Source: CAZWSX01 sp964636985 | Lineage (GTDB): Bacteria > Planctomycetota > Planctomycetia > Pirellulales > Pirellulaceae | Assembly (NCBI GenBank): GCA_964636985.1 | Contig: CAZWSX010000025.1 | Coordinates: forward strand, 55,191-119,190 | Direction of reading: 5' to 3' | Length of the DNA: 64,000 bases | In this document: piece by piece, positions 43,279-53,025 of the stretch | Numbering within the stretch: position 1 is the stretch's first letter | How the letters are laid out: each line of letters opens with the position of its first letter | Position numbers and translations under genes: made by a program | Notes under the pieces: generated by a model | Told to the model about the DNA's origin: nothing | Database searches by the model: none | Seen by the model: the letters and a program-made list of their open reading frames with translations, nothing else

Positions 43279-44571
43279 CTAGCCCGCCGTGGTCAAGATG
43301 GGCTCGACGAGAACCGACTGATCCCCCTGTGAAGCAACCACCCGTACGTCGAAAAGCGACCCCAGCGTGCCATGCGCCCCTTTGGCGATGCACGTTGCAT
43401 AGCGGCAAGCAGTCCCTTTGGAATCGCCGCTGGCGGCGTCGACATCCTCTACCATCATTCGCAGTGGTCGCCCGACCAAGCTGGCGAAGTAATCTCGCCG
43501 CAGTTCGGCTTCAACGCGGGAGAGCGTCTCGATCCGCTCCTTTTTCACATGGTCGGGAACCACGTCGGTGTACCCTGCTGCCGGCGTCCCCTTGCGTGCA
43601 CTGAAAGGAAAGACGTGAACCTTCGAGAACCCAGCCTGCCGGCTGATGTGAAGCGTCGCTTCAAAGTCGGCATCCGTTTCGCCAGGGAAGCCGACGATGA
43701 TATCGGTGGTCAGTGCAGGTTGGTCGAGCGACTCCTTGAGGAGCGCGCAGCGATCGACGAACATCCGCGAGCTCCACCGGCGGCGCATCCGCCGCAGAAC
43801 GCTGTCCGAGCCGCTCTGCAAACAAACGTGCAAGTGCGGGCAAACCCGATCGGGATGATCGGCCATCACGGCGATCAGCTCGCGCGTTACTTCGGTCGCT
43901 TCGATACTCGACAAGCGAATACGAAAATCGCCCGGCAGCTCAACCAAGCGGCGAACGAGTGTCGAGAGCCGCGTCCACTCTTCTTTGGGCTTACGGAAAT
44001 TTTCGTCGACGCCGTAGTGTCCCAGGTGGATGCCCGTCAGGACGATCTCGTGATATCCGTTGGTCGCAAGGCGCGAGACCTCGTCGACAACATGTTCGAT
44101 CGGGCGGCTCGAGATATTCGGCCGCACGTGAGGAATGATGCAGTAGCTGCACCGCAGCATGCAGCCATCTTGAACTTTGATGTACGCCCGATGGCGGCTG
44201 CCGAACTGCGAGATGCCAGTCGGGACATCGATCACGCCGAAGCGACCCAGCAAATCGGGGATCTCGCGCTTGTCGGTGACGACCTCTACGACATTGGGAA
44301 GGTCCGCGAGTTCCTCCGGCGCGCGGGTGGCATAACAGCCCATCACGACAATGCGTGCGTCGGGGTTCTCCCGAGCGAGTCGGCGAATCGCCTGGCGGCT
44401 CTTGGAGTCTCCCTCGGAGGTGACCGTGCACGTATTTACCACGCACAACTGCGCTGGTTCATCCTCGGCGGCGTCGAAATACCCGGCGCGCTGAAGCCCT
44501 TCGCGGACAAGCTGCGTTTCGTACTGGTTGACCTTGCAACCCAGCGTGACGGTTTTGAGAGAGGCGGCCAT
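43279..44571 (-). CDS. mtaB: tRNA (N6-threonylcarbamoyl-A37) methylthiotransferase MtaB
   Basis: This 430-residue radical SAM enzyme adds a methylthio group to t6A37 of tRNA. The N-terminal MTTase cysteines are Cys12 (TLGCKVNQYETQ), Cys48 (VVNTCTVTSEGDSKSR) and Cys79 (VVMGCYATR). The radical SAM cluster is Cys137, Cys141 and Cys144 in QDGCMLRCSYCIIP. The C-terminal TRAM-like region binds RNA. The CKVNQYET signature separates it from MiaB and RimO. It precedes def on the same strand with a 150-base gap, and follows clpS. Confidence 0.93.
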   Translation of the reverse strand: MAASLKTVTLGCKVNQYETQLVREGLQRAGYFDAAEDEPAQLCVVNTCTVTSEGDSKSRQAIRRLARENPDARIVVMGCYATRAPEELADLPNVVEVVTDKREIPDLLGRFGVIDVPTGISQFGSRHRAYIKVQDGCMLRCSYCIIPHVRPNISSRPIEHVVDEVSRLATNGYHEIVLTGIHLGHYGVDENFRKPKEEWTRLSTLVRRLVELPGDFRIRLSSIEATEVTRELIAVMADHPDRVCPHLHVCLQSGSDSVLRRMRRRWSSRMFVDRCALLKESLDQPALTTDIIVGFPGETDADFEATLHISRQAGFSKVHVFPFSARKGTPAAGYTDVVPDHVKKERIETLSRVEAELRRDYFASLVGRPLRMMVEDVDAASGDSKGTACRYATCIAKGAHGTLGSLFDVRVVASQGDQSVLVEPILTTAG

Positions 44572-44666
44572 CCCATCAAACTAAACAAATGGCCCCATTC
44601 ACGCGAGGCGGCACAGCGTGTGCCAGCCGTAAATCGAGAGGAATCTGTGGCTCTGCGGGGCCGCCG

Positions 44667-45023
44667 TTATTCCACCGGCTCGATAGAGGCCGACATTGCC
44701 CCCTTGCTGCGGGGAATCGCCCGGTCGCGTCCAAACGCGTGGATCTGATCACGCTTGAGTTCAGCGTGTTCCATGGTGGTCGTTAAGCAAATCGCCTTGC
44801 CGGTCTTGTCGACTTGATAGGCGATCTCGAACCCGCGCTCCATCTCGTATCCGAACAGCGACTTCATCATCCGCACCACGTACTCGTAGGTGTGGTCGTC
44901 GTCGTTCCACAGGATGACGTTGTAACGGGGCTGCTTGCGGGGCTTGTTGTGCGACTTCCGCTTCTTCGACCGTTTCACGACCACTTCAGGCTCGGCAACG
45001 GCCACAGACTCCTGCTTAGCCAT
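44667..45023 (-). CDS. clpS: ATP-dependent Clp protease adaptor ClpS
   Basis: This 118-residue adaptor should deliver N-degron substrates to ClpAP. A Lys/Arg-rich N-terminal extension precedes the conserved core YNVILWNDDDHTYEYVVRMM, where the DDDHT acidic turn and Tyr/Met face form the N-degron pocket. The later GKAICLTTTMEHAELKRDQ block is also typical. Length is normal. It heads a minus-strand series with mtaB, def, fmt and ruvB; gaps of about 95-150 bases suggest some of these have their own promoters. Confidence 0.93.
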   Translation of the reverse strand: MAKQESVAVAEPEVVVKRSKKRKSHNKPRKQPRYNVILWNDDDHTYEYVVRMMKSLFGYEMERGFEIAYQVDKTGKAICLTTTMEHAELKRDQIHAFGRDRAIPRSKGAMSASIEPVE

Positions 45024-45298
45024 ATCGAGAACTCACATTGCTCCGAAAAACTCGCGGCCCGCCAATTCAATCAACGCGATCTGTGCGAAATCCATGCCTG
45101 TCAGGCGGGCCAAACCGCGATGGTGGGGACGGAAAGCGGTCATTATATTGTAGCGACCCCGGTCTCCTCAAGGATTTTTAGAGCCCGGTGTCCATACGGC
45201 AGCCGGGCCGCAGGCTCCCCTTTCCCTCATCCGTTCGCCTTCACCAATTTGCCCCAATCGCGTGGCCGGTCCACTCGGTTCGGGGAGACGAGAACGCA

Positions 45299-46672
45299 AT
45301 GTCGATCGACCAGGTCGAAAGTTACTTGAAATCGAACGCCAGCACCTTCGAGGACGACCTCTTCGACCTGTTGCGGATTCCCAGCATCAGTGCCGACTCG
45401 GCCTACAAGGGGGAAGTCCTCAAGGCCGCCAACTGGCTGGCCGAGATGTTCCGCGGCCTGGGCCTCTCGCCCGAGGTAATCCCCACCGACGGCCACCCCA
45501 TCGTCTATGCCGAAACACCGCCCGTCGCCGGCGCGCCGGTCGTTTTAGTCTACGGCCACTACGACGTTCAGCCCGCCAAAAAGAGTGACGGCTGGGACGA
45601 GGAGCCGTTTGTCCCCGTCCGTAAGAACGGCAACGTGATCGCGCGCGGCTCGACCGACGATAAAGGTCAGATGCTCACGCACGTGCAAAGCGCCCGCGCG
45701 TGGCTTAAGACGGTCGGCAAGTTGCCGGTGCAGCTCAAGTTCCTGATCGAAGGCGAAGAAGAAGTCAGCAGCCACTCGCTCTACGGCTACTTGGCCGACC
45801 ACGCCAAGAAGCTCGCTTGCGACGTCGTCGTCGTCAGCGACACCGCCCAGTTCGCCCCCGGCCAACCAGCGATTACCTACGGCCTGCGTGGGATCGCGTA
45901 CTTCGAAGTGAAGTTCTTCGGCCCCAAGATCGACCAGCACAGCGGCGTCTTCGGCGGAGCAGTTACCAACCCGATCAACGCCCTCACGCAGCTACTGTCG
46001 AAGATGATCGACAGCCGCGGGCGAATCCAGATTCCCGGCTTCTACGATGCCGTCGTCCCACTCACCGATGCTGAGCGAAAGCAGTTTGCGCAACTGGGCT
46101 TCGACGAAGCAGCGTTCAAGAAGGGCTTAGGCGTTGACGGCCTGACGGGCGAAGAAGGTTTTACAACGCTCGAACGTCGTTGGGCGCGGCCGACATTCGA
46201 CATCAACGGTATCTACGGCGGCTACCAAGGCGAGGGATCGAAAACGGTTCTACCTTGCTCAGCGGGCGCCAAGTTCAGCTTCCGATTGGTTCCCAATCAA
46301 TCGCCAACTGAAATCCAAAAGCTGGTACAGAAGTTTGTTGAAAGCAACATCCCAGCGGGCATCCGTTTCGAACTGATCAACCACGGCGCCGGCAGCGGCG
46401 CGCTGACGCCGCTCGAGAGCCCCTACATGAAGGCAGCAGCCAAGGCCGTGACGGCGGGTTTCGGCAAAGCCCCCGTCTTTATCCGCGAAGGGGGCTCGAT
46501 CCCGATTGTCGCGTCCTTCCAACAAACGCTCAAAGCCGACACGTTGTTATTGGGGTGGGGACTCAATGACGACAACGCCCACGGCCCCAACGAAAAATTC
46601 CTGCTGGCCGACTACCACCACGGCATCCGAGCCAGCGCCCACCTCTGGCGCGAGTTGGCGACAGCAAAGTAA
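45299..46672 (+). CDS. M20 family dipeptidase
   Basis: The ATG at 45299 gives 457 residues and is preferred to the frame opening at 45188, because the family N-terminus (MSIDQVESYLKSNASTFED) starts there and GGGGAG lies upstream. Metal-binding blocks are VLVYGHYDVQPA, IARGSTDDKGQML and IEGEEEVSSHSL, with the catalytic Glu in EGEEE. A dimerisation domain (EVKFFGPKIDQHSGVFGGAV) interrupts the catalytic one. It should hydrolyse dipeptides or related amides in the cytoplasm. It is divergent from clpS. Confidence 0.92.
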   Translation: MSIDQVESYLKSNASTFEDDLFDLLRIPSISADSAYKGEVLKAANWLAEMFRGLGLSPEVIPTDGHPIVYAETPPVAGAPVVLVYGHYDVQPAKKSDGWDEEPFVPVRKNGNVIARGSTDDKGQMLTHVQSARAWLKTVGKLPVQLKFLIEGEEEVSSHSLYGYLADHAKKLACDVVVVSDTAQFAPGQPAITYGLRGIAYFEVKFFGPKIDQHSGVFGGAVTNPINALTQLLSKMIDSRGRIQIPGFYDAVVPLTDAERKQFAQLGFDEAAFKKGLGVDGLTGEEGFTTLERRWARPTFDINGIYGGYQGEGSKTVLPCSAGAKFSFRLVPNQSPTEIQKLVQKFVESNIPAGIRFELINHGAGSGALTPLESPYMKAAAKAVTAGFGKAPVFIREGGSIPIVASFQQTLKADTLLLGWGLNDDNAHGPNEKFLLADYHHGIRASAHLWRELATAK

Positions 46673-46681
46673 CGAAAGTCC

Positions 46682-46711
46682 GGGTGGCACTGGCGTCCCC
46701 AGACGCCAGTG
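46682..46711. repeat. dispersed palindrome (CACTGGCGTC type)
   Basis: CACTGGCGTC (46688-46697), loop CCCA, GACGCCAGTG (46702-46711), preceded by GGGTGG. The same arms occur at 26306-26330. It lies ten bases after the M20 peptidase stop, between two plus-strand genes, so it may also weaken read-through into serS. Confidence 0.8.
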
Positions 46712-46806
46712 TTCCGGGCCCTAAGAGCGATTAAGCGAACCCCGCACCCCCGCAAGATGTCAGTCCACTAAGGCCGCATAAGCACTGGATAAGGCGATTT
46801 TGAGAC

Positions 46807-48090
46807 ATGTTGGATCGTAAGTTCATTTTGGAAAACGCCGCGGCCGTGCGGGAAAACTGTAGCCGCCGGGGCATCGCCGTCGATGTCGATCGCCTGGTCG
46901 CCATGGAGACCGAGCGCCGCGCCAAGCTAGTCGTCGTCGAGGAATGCAACCGCCAAGCCAACGAAGTTGCCAAGTCGATCGGCAAGTCGAAGGACGAAGC
47001 CGAACGCGAAGCCCGCAAGGAAGAAGGGCGAAAGATCCGCGAGAAGAAAGACCAGGCCCAAACCGAACACGACGAACTCGAACGCACTATCGCCACGCTG
47101 CAGTTGGCGATTCCCAACATGACTCACCCGGCGGCGCCCGTGGGAGCCGACGACCACTCGAACCTCGAACTCAAACGCGGCAAGACCGAGCCCCGCAAGT
47201 TCGACTTCAAACCCCTCGACCACGTGCAACTGGCCGAGAATCTCGACCTGATCGACTTCGAAGCTGGTGCCCGCACCACCGGCCACGGTTTTTACTTCCT
47301 CAAGAATGATGCCGTGCTGCTCGAACTAGCGCTGCAACGTTATGTGTTAGGCATTCTTCTAGAAGAAGGCTTCACGCCAACGACCACGCCCGACCTTGCC
47401 CGGAACGATGTGCTGGTCGGCATCGGCTTCAATCCACGTGGACCTGAGACACAGATCTACAGCATCGAGAATAGCGACCTCAGCCTCGTCGGAACCGCCG
47501 AAATCACGCTCGGCGGAATGTACGCCGGGCTCACGCTCGAAGAAGAGCAGCTCCCGATCAAGCTGTGCGGCATCAGCCACTGCTTCCGCACCGAAGCCGG
47601 CGCCGCAGGCAAAGCCTCACGCGGGCTCTATCGCGTCCACCAGTTCACCAAGGTTGAGATGTTCGCCTTCACCAAGGCCGACCAAAGTGATGCCACGCTC
47701 GACAAGTTCTGCGAACTGGAGTGCCGCATCTTCGATGGCCTCGGTATCCCTTATCGCGTGGTCGACACCGCCACAGGCGACCTGGGCGGGCCAGCTTATC
47801 GCAAGTTCGATCTCGAGGCCTGGATGCCGGGCCGCGGCAAAGAAGGCGAGTTCGGCGAAGTCACCAGCACCAGCAACTGCACCGACTACCAATCGCGCCG
47901 CTTGAACGTCCGCTACAAAAAGCGCGGCGAAAAAGGGACGCATTTAGTTCACACGCTCAACGGCACAGCGATCGCCCTCAGTCGAGGAATCATCGCCGTA
48001 ATGGAAAACTACCAGCAAGCCGATGGAACAATTGTCGTCCCCGAGCCACTGCGAATGTGGATGGGCAAAGACGTAATCGGGAAAAAGTAG
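46807..48090 (+). CDS. serS: seryl-tRNA synthetase
   Basis: This 427-residue class II synthetase charges tRNA-Ser. The N-terminal long helical hairpin (about residues 30-105, rich in Lys/Glu/Arg) is the tRNA-binding arm. Class II motif 2 is in CGISHCFRTEAGAAGKASRG, with the preceding TAEITLGGMYAG loop. Motif 3 is in LNGTAIALSRGIIAVMENYQ. Length is normal. Start ATG 46807 fits the family N-terminus (MLDRKFILENAAAVREN). It lies before metG, but a dispersed repeat separates them, so co-transcription is uncertain. Confidence 0.97.
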   Translation: MLDRKFILENAAAVRENCSRRGIAVDVDRLVAMETERRAKLVVVEECNRQANEVAKSIGKSKDEAEREARKEEGRKIREKKDQAQTEHDELERTIATLQLAIPNMTHPAAPVGADDHSNLELKRGKTEPRKFDFKPLDHVQLAENLDLIDFEAGARTTGHGFYFLKNDAVLLELALQRYVLGILLEEGFTPTTTPDLARNDVLVGIGFNPRGPETQIYSIENSDLSLVGTAEITLGGMYAGLTLEEEQLPIKLCGISHCFRTEAGAAGKASRGLYRVHQFTKVEMFAFTKADQSDATLDKFCELECRIFDGLGIPYRVVDTATGDLGGPAYRKFDLEAWMPGRGKEGEFGEVTSTSNCTDYQSRRLNVRYKKRGEKGTHLVHTLNGTAIALSRGIIAVMENYQQADGTIVVPEPLRMWMGKDVIGKK

Positions 48091-48114
48091 GAACCAGTAC
48101 GGAAACAACAACGG

Positions 48115-48270
48115 ATTTTTGCCACAGAGCACACAGAGGTCTCAGAGAGAATCAGAGCGGCTCAGGGAATAAGGGCCGAAGGCCCGACAGATCTCAGCCG
48201 GGGCCGTAAGGCCCCGGTTAAAAGAGAAGAAATTCCAAGGCCCGAAGGTGCCGACAGAAATGCGGCCCGG
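48115..48270. repeat. dispersed intergenic repeat, copy 2
   Basis: Second copy of the 11331-11494 repeat, same orientation. Blocks in order: TTTTTGCCACAGAG, CAGAGGTCTCAGAGAG, GGCCGAAGGCCCGACA, ATCTCAGCCGGGGCCGTAAG, AAGGCCCGAAGGTGCCGACA. It forms hairpins GGGCCGAAGGCCC and CCGGGGCCGTAAGGCCCCGG. It occupies the serS-metG gap. Confidence 0.85.
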
Positions 48271-48382
48271 GAAAACAAGCTGATTCTCAAAATCGGATTC
48301 GCTGCTAACTCAGGGCCAGACGCCCACTCAGACAACCTACTTTTTAACGGACACGATCGTCCTACGGACTCTTAGACATTTC

Positions 48383-50449
48383 ATGACGCGTCGAATTCTA
48401 GTTACCGCCGCACTCCCTTACGCCAACGGGCCGATTCACATCGGCCACCTGGTCGAATACATCCAGACCGACATCTGGGTCCGATTCCAACGGCTGCGCG
48501 GACATCGCTGCATCTTCATCTGTGCCGACGATACCCACGGCACAGCGATCATGATCCGCGCCCGCAAGGAAGGGCGATCCGAAGAGGCGCTGATCGCCGA
48601 CATGAATCGGCAGCATCAAGAAGACTTCGCCAAGTTCGGCATCTCGTTCGACCACTATGGCAGCACCAATAGCGATTCCAACCGCAAGCTCTGCGGCGAG
48701 TTCTGGGCCTCTCTGCGTAAAGCCGGGCTGATTGCCGAGAAGGATGTCTCGCAACTGTTCGACGTGCAGGCCGGGACCTTTCTGGCCGACCGTTTCGTCA
48801 AAGGAACGTGTCCGAAGTGCAAGTCGCCCGATCAGTACGGCGATAGCTGCGACAAGTGCGGCAGCACCTATTCACCCACCGACTTGATCGACGCCGTCAG
48901 TACGCTCACCGGCACCAAGCCGGAGATTCGCTCGGCCAAGCACTTGTTCGTCGAACTCGAAAAGCTGCACGGCTTTTTGGAAGAGTGGAGCCAGTCGGGC
49001 GAGCATCTCCAGTCCGAAGTCGCCAACTACCTCAAGGGACACTTCCTCGGCGAACCGCTCCGCGATTGGGACGTCTCCCGCCCTGCCCCGTACTTTGGCT
49101 TCGAAATCCCAGATGCTCCCGGCAACTACTGGTACGTCTGGTTCGATGCGCCGATCGGCTACATGGCCTCCACAACCGATTGGTGCGAGAAAAACGGAGA
49201 ACAGTTCAACGATTGGTGGAAGAACCCCAGCACGGAGATTCACCACTTCATCGGCAAGGACATCACGTATTTTCACACACTCTTCTGGCCCGGCATGCTC
49301 AAGGCCGCCGGCTATACGTTGCCGGCGAAAGTCCACATCCACGGCTTTCTGATGGTCAACGGCGAGAAAATGGCGAAGTCCAAAGGGACGTTCGTTAAGG
49401 CCTCAGTGTACGCGCGCCACCTCGACATCGCTTGGCTGCGCTACTACTACGCTTCAAAGCTCGGCCCGCGCCTCGACGACCTTGATCTCGGCCAGCAAGA
49501 GTTCGTCGACAAGGTGAACTCCGACCTCGTCGGCAAGGTGGTCAACATCGCCTCGCGCTCAGCGAAGTTCGTGGCCAAGACGGGTTTGTCGAAGACCTAT
49601 CCCGATGATGGCGGATTGTTCGCAGCCGCGGCGAAGGCCGGCGACGAAATCGCCGCTGCCTACGAAAACTGCGACCACGGCCGGGCCATGCGCTTGATCA
49701 TGGAACTCGCCGACAAGGCGAACCAATTGGTCGAAGCCAAAGAGCCTTGGAAACTGAACAAAGATCCGGCCAAGGCAGGCGAATTGCAGGACGCCTGCAC
49801 GATCGCCCTCAACTTGTTCCGCCAGATCGTCGTCTACTTGAGCCCGGTCCTGCCCGACCTGGCCAAACAGACCGGCGAATTGTTGGGACAATCCATCGAA
49901 AAATGGTCGCAGTCACAGGCCCCTCTCACGGGAACGCCGGTGGCTGAATACAAGCACATGATGAAGCGGGTCGAACTGAAGGACTTCCTAGCCATGATTG
50001 AAGACAGCAAAGCCGAGAACACCGCGGAAAACCCTGCCGAGAGCGTGCCTGCCGAACCAGCGACGACAGGAACCACTTGGAACGACGGCCCCGAGCCCTT
50101 GGCCGCGGAGCCCCTCGCAGCCACCTGCACGATCGAGGACTTTCAAAAGGTCGACCTGCGTGTTGCCCGTGTCGTTAACGCCGAGCACGTGCCGGAAGCA
50201 AAAAAGCTTCTCAAGCTCACGCTTAGTTTAGGTGGCGATCAAACGCGGACCGTTTTCGCCGGTATCAAGGCGGCCTACGATCCCGCCAAGATCATTGGCC
50301 GGCTGGTGATCATGGTCGCCAACTTGCAGCCGCGGCAAATGAAGTTTGGTTTGAGCGAAGGCATGGTCGTCGCCGTCGGCCCCGGCGGTGAGGAAGTCTT
50401 TTTGCTCAACACCGATGTCGGTGCCAAGCCAGGAATGCGAGCGCATTGA
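48383..50449 (+). CDS. metG: methionyl-tRNA synthetase with C-terminal tRNA-binding domain
   Basis: This 688-residue class I synthetase charges tRNA-Met. The HIGH motif is in LPYANGPIHIGHL (His19-His22), a zinc-binding knot is CPKCKSPDQYGDSCDKCG, and the KMSKS motif is GEKMAKSKGTFVK (about residue 325-335). After the anticodon-binding helices a linker rich in Glu and Pro (about residues 545-580) leads to an OB-fold tRNA-binding domain (FQKVDLRVARVVNAEHV, LRMKFGL-like region near the end) that dimerises many bacterial MetRS. Length and order are normal. Confidence 0.97.
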   Translation: MTRRILVTAALPYANGPIHIGHLVEYIQTDIWVRFQRLRGHRCIFICADDTHGTAIMIRARKEGRSEEALIADMNRQHQEDFAKFGISFDHYGSTNSDSNRKLCGEFWASLRKAGLIAEKDVSQLFDVQAGTFLADRFVKGTCPKCKSPDQYGDSCDKCGSTYSPTDLIDAVSTLTGTKPEIRSAKHLFVELEKLHGFLEEWSQSGEHLQSEVANYLKGHFLGEPLRDWDVSRPAPYFGFEIPDAPGNYWYVWFDAPIGYMASTTDWCEKNGEQFNDWWKNPSTEIHHFIGKDITYFHTLFWPGMLKAAGYTLPAKVHIHGFLMVNGEKMAKSKGTFVKASVYARHLDIAWLRYYYASKLGPRLDDLDLGQQEFVDKVNSDLVGKVVNIASRSAKFVAKTGLSKTYPDDGGLFAAAAKAGDEIAAAYENCDHGRAMRLIMELADKANQLVEAKEPWKLNKDPAKAGELQDACTIALNLFRQIVVYLSPVLPDLAKQTGELLGQSIEKWSQSQAPLTGTPVAEYKHMMKRVELKDFLAMIEDSKAENTAENPAESVPAEPATTGTTWNDGPEPLAAEPLAATCTIEDFQKVDLRVARVVNAEHVPEAKKLLKLTLSLGGDQTRTVFAGIKAAYDPAKIIGRLVIMVANLQPRQMKFGLSEGMVVAVGPGGEEVFLLNTDVGAKPGMRAH

Positions 50450-50482
50450 CGCTTAGTCATCGAGACGGATGGAGAGTTCGCC

Positions 50483-51826
50483 ATGGATGTGCGAATCGGA
50501 TGGTTCTGCTTGCTCGCAGCCCTTCTTTGCGTCGGCTGCGACACCAAAGATACGTCGTCTCTCAGGGCCAAGCTTAGAGCATCGCCCAAGCCAGCGGCAC
50601 CTAAGCTGGATGCCGAATCCGCCGCCGCGGTTGCCAAAGATCTTCCGCGTTCGCGGCAAGCCCGCGATGCATCGCTCCTGGCCGAAATCGATTCGCTCGC
50701 GGTCGACCAAGGATTGCCTGGCCAGCTCGATCAAGGGGCTGTACCCGCCGACGATCCGCGAACCGTCCACGCGCGGCTCACGCTGATCTTCTCAAAGGTG
50801 CCGATGCTGGTCGACGAGCTCGACCCGCTCGTTCCCACCAACGGTTTCGATTGGACCGCCGATGCCCTCCAGCAGGCCCGTAAATTGACGGCCGAGCGGC
50901 AGCAAACACGACGCGAGGTCCGCAAGCTCCTGGCCTCAGAACAAGGGCCGCGGCTCTCCGCTTTGGGCGCGTCGTCGAGCGACTTGGCCTACATCGATGT
51001 CTGGCACATTGCCCATCGGCTGGAGCTTTTCGCCGCGGCCGCTGCCCTGACGTCCGACAAGCTGGAGGACGCCATCGCCTCCTTCGACGCCATGACGGCC
51101 ATGTGCGAGCGGCTCGCCCGCGAGCCCGTCGTCGCCGCACGGGCAGAAGCCGCGCGACTCCGCCTCGACAACGCCCGCCTGCTACAAGCGATTTGTGATC
51201 ACCCGCGGCTCGATAGCGCCGCTCTCCAGCGCTTGCAGAAAATCACGACACGCCAGGCGAACGCTCTGCCCGACGAGTCGGTTGTTTGGAAGGGAGACCG
51301 CGTCGCCGGGCTGGCCATCTACGAAGCGATCCGCAGCGGCGAACTGATGACCGCGTTGCCTTTGGAACAGATCGAAAAGCTCACCGAAGAAAAGCGGCTC
51401 GAAGCAACAAAAAAATCGATCGTCCGCGGCATCGACTTGGACCAGCGGACTTACCTGGAATCGATGCGCGACCTGATTGCCGCCTGCGATGCGAGCCCAG
51501 TCGACGCAAACCGTGCGGCGCGGGAAATCGCCGCGAAGCTCGATTCTTGGAGAGAAGGAGCCGATTTTCCTTACATCGCGGCGAAACTCCTCCTGACGGA
51601 CGTCCCCAAGGCGCACGATCTTTTTATCCAGGACCAGGCCCTCTGCGACGCTTGGAACATCGCGATCGAATATGCGGCAGGCAAAGCTCCCCCGCGCACT
51701 AAAACGAATGCCGCGACTGGCAAACCGTTCGAGATCGCGGTAACCGGGGAAACGGTCACCATTCGTAATGTGGCCATCGCAGGCGGCGTCCGCGAGATCC
51801 GCGTCCGTCGTCAAACTTCACCTTAG
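50483..51826 (+). CDS. lipoprotein of unknown function
   Basis: This 447-residue protein starts with a lipoprotein signal (IGWFCLLAALLCVGCDTK, lipobox LCVGC). I recognise no domain in the remainder. It is Ala/Leu/Arg-rich and largely helical, with repeated helix-turn-helix-like segments (LFAAAAALTSDKLEDAIASF, LIAACDASPVDANRAAREIA), which may be an alpha-solenoid. The C-terminus (FEIAVTGETVTIRNVAIAGG) is beta-rich. GGAG lies seven bases before the ATG. It follows metG by 33 bases on the same strand and may be co-transcribed. Confidence 0.65.
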   Translation: MDVRIGWFCLLAALLCVGCDTKDTSSLRAKLRASPKPAAPKLDAESAAAVAKDLPRSRQARDASLLAEIDSLAVDQGLPGQLDQGAVPADDPRTVHARLTLIFSKVPMLVDELDPLVPTNGFDWTADALQQARKLTAERQQTRREVRKLLASEQGPRLSALGASSSDLAYIDVWHIAHRLELFAAAAALTSDKLEDAIASFDAMTAMCERLAREPVVAARAEAARLRLDNARLLQAICDHPRLDSAALQRLQKITTRQANALPDESVVWKGDRVAGLAIYEAIRSGELMTALPLEQIEKLTEEKRLEATKKSIVRGIDLDQRTYLESMRDLIAACDASPVDANRAAREIAAKLDSWREGADFPYIAAKLLLTDVPKAHDLFIQDQALCDAWNIAIEYAAGKAPPRTKTNAATGKPFEIAVTGETVTIRNVAIAGGVREIRVRRQTSP

Positions 51827-52033
51827 CGGCACCGCCGTTTTCAGCGACACGTTTTCCCCACGACCTTGCGGCTTGCGCCGAATCTTAACCGCTTCCACGC
51901 AGGAAGCTTCGCTCAATCTCGCGCTTTGCCCCTGGCCTCTCCGCGCAACGCCGATAGGTTTGGATTCAGGACGCGGGGCGTGCCGTAGCCTCCGATTTTG
52001 GAATCTAGCAAGACGTGAAAGATCACTCTCTCC

Positions 52034-52951
52034 ATGGATGAATCGCCGGCGGAACTGGAAGACCAACAGGTTGTCAACAACGAGCCCATCAACAGCGAGT
52101 CCACGAGCGACAGCGAAGCGGTAACCAGCGCGGAAGCGCACATCACGCCCGACGTTGCCGAAGCCTCGGCCTCGTTCATCGGCCGCTGGAATCGCCTCGT
52201 CAGCACGACCAACTGGGAAAAAGGACGCATCATCACCCAGTGGCGCGAATCGATCATCGCCGAAGGCTGCCCGGCCACCGCGTCGAGCGATGAAACGTGG
52301 GCCCGCCTGGTCGGCGGTGTCACAGGCCAGCACGTCGGCCGTCTGCGCCGCACCTGGCAGCGCTTCGGCGCCACCTGGGAACAATACACGGGGCTCTACT
52401 GGAGTCACTTCCAGGCGGCCCTCGATTGGGACGACGCCGAAATGTGGCTGGAAGGCGCCGCCCGCGAGAGCTGGTCGGTGAGCCAAATGCGCGGGCAACG
52501 CTGGGACACGATGGACGAGGTTGCTCGCAAGACTTCGGACATCACCGACGAGCCCGTTACCGGCGAACTCGACGAGGACTTCGAATCTGCCGACGACAAA
52601 CCCAAGGCCAAGGAAGGACTCTCCAACTACGAAGAGGCCGGAAGCCGGCCCTTACCGGAAGGCTCCGATTTCGGCGATGAAGACTCGCCTACCAAGGAAA
52701 AGTCGGCGCGGAACGAAAGTGGGGATGTGGAATCGGAGTCGAAAGAAAGTTCGGTTGCGCTGGTCAAGCCGTTCGAGGACCTCCCCGAGTTGCCCGAAGA
52801 CGTGCACGACGCCTTCGACCACATGAAACTGGCGATCCTGCGGCACAAATCGTCCGGCTGGACCGACTTCTCTCAGGCCTCGATGTTGCAAGTGCTCGAG
52901 TCGCTGAAGCAATTGGCCCTCGCTCCCTCGTCGGAAGAGGCCCCGTTTTAG
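52034..52951 (+). CDS. conserved hypothetical protein, acidic
   Basis: This 305-residue protein has acidic, low-complexity ends around a recognisable-looking middle (about residues 45-165): WNRLVSTTNWEKGRIITQW, ARLVGGVTGQHVGRLRRTWQ and YWSHFQAALDWDDAEMWLEG. The Trp-rich GRIITQWRE/GQHVGRLRRTW arrangement suggests a DNA-binding or helical domain, but I cannot assign a family. The C-terminal part carries PFEDLPELPEDVHDAFDHMK. No membrane segment. Start ATG 52034. It stands between a lipoprotein gene and a cupin gene on the same strand. Confidence 0.65.
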   Translation: MDESPAELEDQQVVNNEPINSESTSDSEAVTSAEAHITPDVAEASASFIGRWNRLVSTTNWEKGRIITQWRESIIAEGCPATASSDETWARLVGGVTGQHVGRLRRTWQRFGATWEQYTGLYWSHFQAALDWDDAEMWLEGAARESWSVSQMRGQRWDTMDEVARKTSDITDEPVTGELDEDFESADDKPKAKEGLSNYEEAGSRPLPEGSDFGDEDSPTKEKSARNESGDVESESKESSVALVKPFEDLPELPEDVHDAFDHMKLAILRHKSSGWTDFSQASMLQVLESLKQLALAPSSEEAPF

Positions 52952-53025
52952 GTTAAGCTGCGGTCTCCTTTGATCCGCGCGGGAATCTCCTGGCGGATCG
53001 CCGATCTTTTGGGAGCCGCGACGCC

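Noticed and set aside
43372..44748. 458-codon open frame on the plus strand
   Set aside because: It lies opposite mtaB, which has all six iron-sulphur cysteines in place; the antisense frame is a composition effect.
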